Source: Megamerina dolium (Eukaryota; Arthropoda; Insecta; Diptera; Megamerinidae). Taken from it: a DNA stretch of 64,000 bases. Positions within the stretch are counted from its first letter, which is position 1. Every line of letters begins with the position of its first letter. Under the pieces are notes generated by a model. It made no database searches. It worked only from the letters and a program-made list of their open reading frames with translations, and had not been told where the DNA came from. The translations under genes and the position numbers were made by a program. Below, piece by piece: positions 62,111-64,000 of this stretch. The stretch is from positions 44,723,140 through 44,787,139 of the forward strand of contig OY978526.1 in the NCBI GenBank assembly GCA_963854835.1, written 5' to 3'.

Positions 62111-63230
62111 TTGCGCCTGCTCGCAGAGTTTTTCTGTAGGCGGCGTCTTTCTCTGCGGTAGCGTCGCGACACTCCTGATCATACCACTCATTCCTCAGAG
62201 GCCGGTAGTAACCGATTACCTCCTCGGCAGCAGTAGTCATGGAGTGGGATATATGTGTCCACCGTGCGCATGTATCATCAAGTGGGGGAGTGTTCTGCAT
62301 AAGCAGATCCGATAGTCGAGTGGAAAATGCATCTGCTGTCTCTGGTGATTGCAGCTTACTGACGTCGAGCTTTCTCTGTGTGGGACTTCTCTTGTTATTT
62401 GCGACACATAAGCGTGTGCGCACCTTAGCTGCAACAAGGTAGTGATTCGAGTCGATGTTGGCACCACGGATCGATTTCACGTCCATCACACTGGAAGCAT
62501 GCCTTCCGTCAATCACCACATGATCAATTTGGTTTCTTGTACGTTGATCTGGAGACAGCCATGTCGCTTTGTGGATGTCGAGATGCTGGAATCTGGTACC
62601 ACCAATTACCATGTTTCGTGCTGCGGCGAAGTCGATCAGCCTCATACCGTTATCGGAGGTGTTCTGGTGGAGGCTGAATTTTCCGACAGTTGGACCAAAG
62701 GTACCTTCCTTGTCCACCCTGGCATTAAAGTTGCCAAGCACGATTTTGATATCGTGGCGGGGGCAGCGGTCATAAGCTTCTTCGAGGCGCTGAAAGAAGC
62801 TCTCCTTGGTCACATTGTCCTTCTCATCCGTCGGAGCGTGGGCACATATAAGGCTGATGTTGAAAAATTTTGCCTTGATGCGAATTGTGGCCAGCCGTTC
62901 GTTCACAGCCGTGAACTGTGAGACAAGATGTCGTAGTCTCTTGCTGACCAAAAATCCACATCCTAATTCGTGCATTTCAGCATGGCAACTGTAGTAGATG
63001 TCACAGGACGCTCTTTTGGAGCAGCCCTGTCCTGGCCATCGCATTTCCTGGAGAGCGGTGATGTCAGCTCTGTATTTTTCGAGGACATCAACCAGCTGGA
63101 TAGAGGCACCCTCCCTATAAAGGGACCGGACATTCCAGGTGCATATCCGTAAATCGTGGTCCTTTTTTCGTTTGCGGGGGTCATCAACAAAAGCGGTATT
63201 CTTTATCCGAGGCATATTTGTTTTTTTCAT
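62095..63230 (-). pseudogene. LINE endonuclease domain (APE-like) with altered catalytic residues
   Basis: The 400-codon minus frame 63230-62028 starts MKKTNMPRIKNTAFVDD. Residues 28-265 form the APE-type endonuclease that nicks target DNA: N33 (CTWNVRSL), E62 (LQEMRW), H131-P133, then GNFNA at 166-170, W224/D228, D236 (QIDHVVI) and SNH at 261-263. Family members normally have GDFN and SDH at the last-but-one and last positions. Here both Asp are Asn (codons AAC and AAT), so nicking activity is probably lost. The shorter copy at 55.2 kb keeps SDH. The frame shifts out of the RT frame near 62095-62110, so the last 40 or so residues are not native. This protein is often labelled craniofacial development protein 2-like in insect gene sets. 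Confidence 0.9.
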
Positions 63231-63495
63231 TGGGGGGGTTTTTTATGTGGCGGGTCCCAAACCCAACGCACAACCTCTAATCGAGGAGATTTTCGCCACT
63301 CACTTCAGCCGCCTCCCAGCGGGTGCCAGGAAGACGTGCCCGGTGGTCGCCAAATGGAGGGCCCCCATTAATAATAATGAAAGCGCCATCACATAGTAAG
63401 CAGAGCAAGCTATATGACTACAAATAACAACGAATAAAGGTATCGTCACATAGCGCTCAGATCAAACTACATGACAGCCAGTGAGTTGACTTGCG

Positions 63496-64000
63496 ATGAG
63501 TTCACATGTCGAACATGTTTTCTCAACTCTTGTTAAAAAATACTTGGTTGCCAGTGATTTCAACGTCAAACACACTCACTGGGACTCCCGACTCATAACC
63601 CAAAAAGCCGTAAGAAGTTATTCAATCATTACTATTCACGGCTATGATGTAATCTCAAATAGTCAATCGGCATATTGGTCGACGAACAACAGCAAGATAC
63701 CCGATGGCATAGACTTTAGAGGTTTGCTGATGAAGAATATCTCCACAGAGTGCAACTATGATCTCTCATCTGAGATACGTGTACACGATGTAGACTCAGC
63801 ACTCGAAAATTTTAACTAGTTGGTCTCATTAGCTCCCAGTTCGACAACCTGCGCAAGGGTACACCGCTTAAAATGAAAATGGACATATTCCAAGGAGTTT
63901 AAAACTATTTAAGCTAAGATAAAGTTACTGGTAAAATGGTCAAAGAGCTGCCTCAATATTTACCGCATGAACATTTTAATACTACTCTCAACACTAAACG
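63496..64000 (+). pseudogene. Jockey-type LINE endonuclease fragment, continues beyond the window
   Basis: Open frame 63496-63819 (107 codons). LVASDFNVKHTHWDSRLIT carries the DFN catalytic motif of jockey-type endonucleases, and SAYWSTNNSKIPDGIDF matches the family's TYWP..(N)..PD.IDF region. After a stop at 63817-63819 the sequence still resembles the linker toward RT (MVKELPQYLP near 63937-63965). The N-terminal part of the endonuclease is missing, probably where the RTE-like LINE's 5' end meets it. It is a different family from the RTE-like element. Confidence 0.8.

Larger units (their letters stand above)
60251..63505 (-). mobile_element. RTE-like LINE, most complete copy (about 3.25 kb)
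   Basis: On the minus strand: a 5' region with two short repeats (63390-63500), the endonuclease-RT ORF broken by at least two frameshifts (63230-60453), a C-terminal tail with a deletion of about 50 bp near 60430 (compare 29.48-29.56 kb), and a (TAAG) tail at 60251-60270. The sequence is much more GC-rich than its surroundings. One long ORF with an APE-type endonuclease before RT and a short tandem tail suggest the RTE group; this is inference. At least six other fragments of the family lie in the window. No target duplication was identified. Confidence 0.9.

Overview
This window looks like repeat-dense, AT-rich nuclear DNA from a fly, most likely a tephritid fruit fly. The grounds are the (TA)n tracts, the mixture of transposon families, and several transposases of the DD41D mariner type first described in tephritids. 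I see no convincing host exon, functional RNA gene or bacterial-type feature. Almost every protein-like stretch belongs to a transposable element (TE), and nearly all are broken. The rest is unannotatable AT-rich DNA that could be intergenic or deep intronic.

Layout. 0.65-1.4 kb: 5'-truncated RTE-like LINE. 2.6-7.0 kb: a small terminal-inverted-repeat (TIR) element split by a young gypsy-type LTR retrotransposon; its single 977-codon ORF joins Gag directly to integrase, with no protease, reverse transcriptase (RT) or RNase H. 7.5-8.7 kb: dead mariner. 10.3-11.3 kb: a piece of a dispersed non-coding repeat (here called TCG-rep, for its TATACCCTGCA ends) split by a tRNA-derived SINE. 13.3-15.1 kb: (TA)n tract, then an ORF fusing a CENP-B/pogo-like helix-turn-helix to a DD41D catalytic domain. 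15-19.9 kb: nothing recognised. 19.9-21.8 kb: long TCG-rep copy. 22.4-27.5 kb: two SINEs, a small hairpin element and a DD41D element. 29.1-32.5 kb: TCG-rep in the opposite orientation, one copy split by a LINE with a clear 12-bp target duplication. 32.7-33.25 kb: old LINE fragment. 37.3-37.7 kb: 3' end of another LINE type. 38 kb: SINE. 41.2-42.4 kb: LINE scrap and an internally deleted DD41D element. 43.2-45.9 kb: PIF/Harbinger-like remnant and small elements. 47.5 and 53.1 kb: two near-identical SINEs. 50.3 kb: a fourth DD41D copy. 51.2 and 54.0-55.4 kb: LINE fragments. 53.6 kb: jockey-type Gag scrap. 55.7-57.0 kb: nearly intact mariner. 58-59.3 kb: TE-derived protein scraps and LINE RT. 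60.25-63.5 kb: the most complete LINE, with frameshifts. 63.5 kb to the end: jockey-type endonuclease running out of the window.

The genes do not form a pathway. They are independent mobile elements, often nested, and the nesting gives relative ages. The two most unusual objects are the gag-integrase LTR element and the pogo/DD41D fusion ORF.
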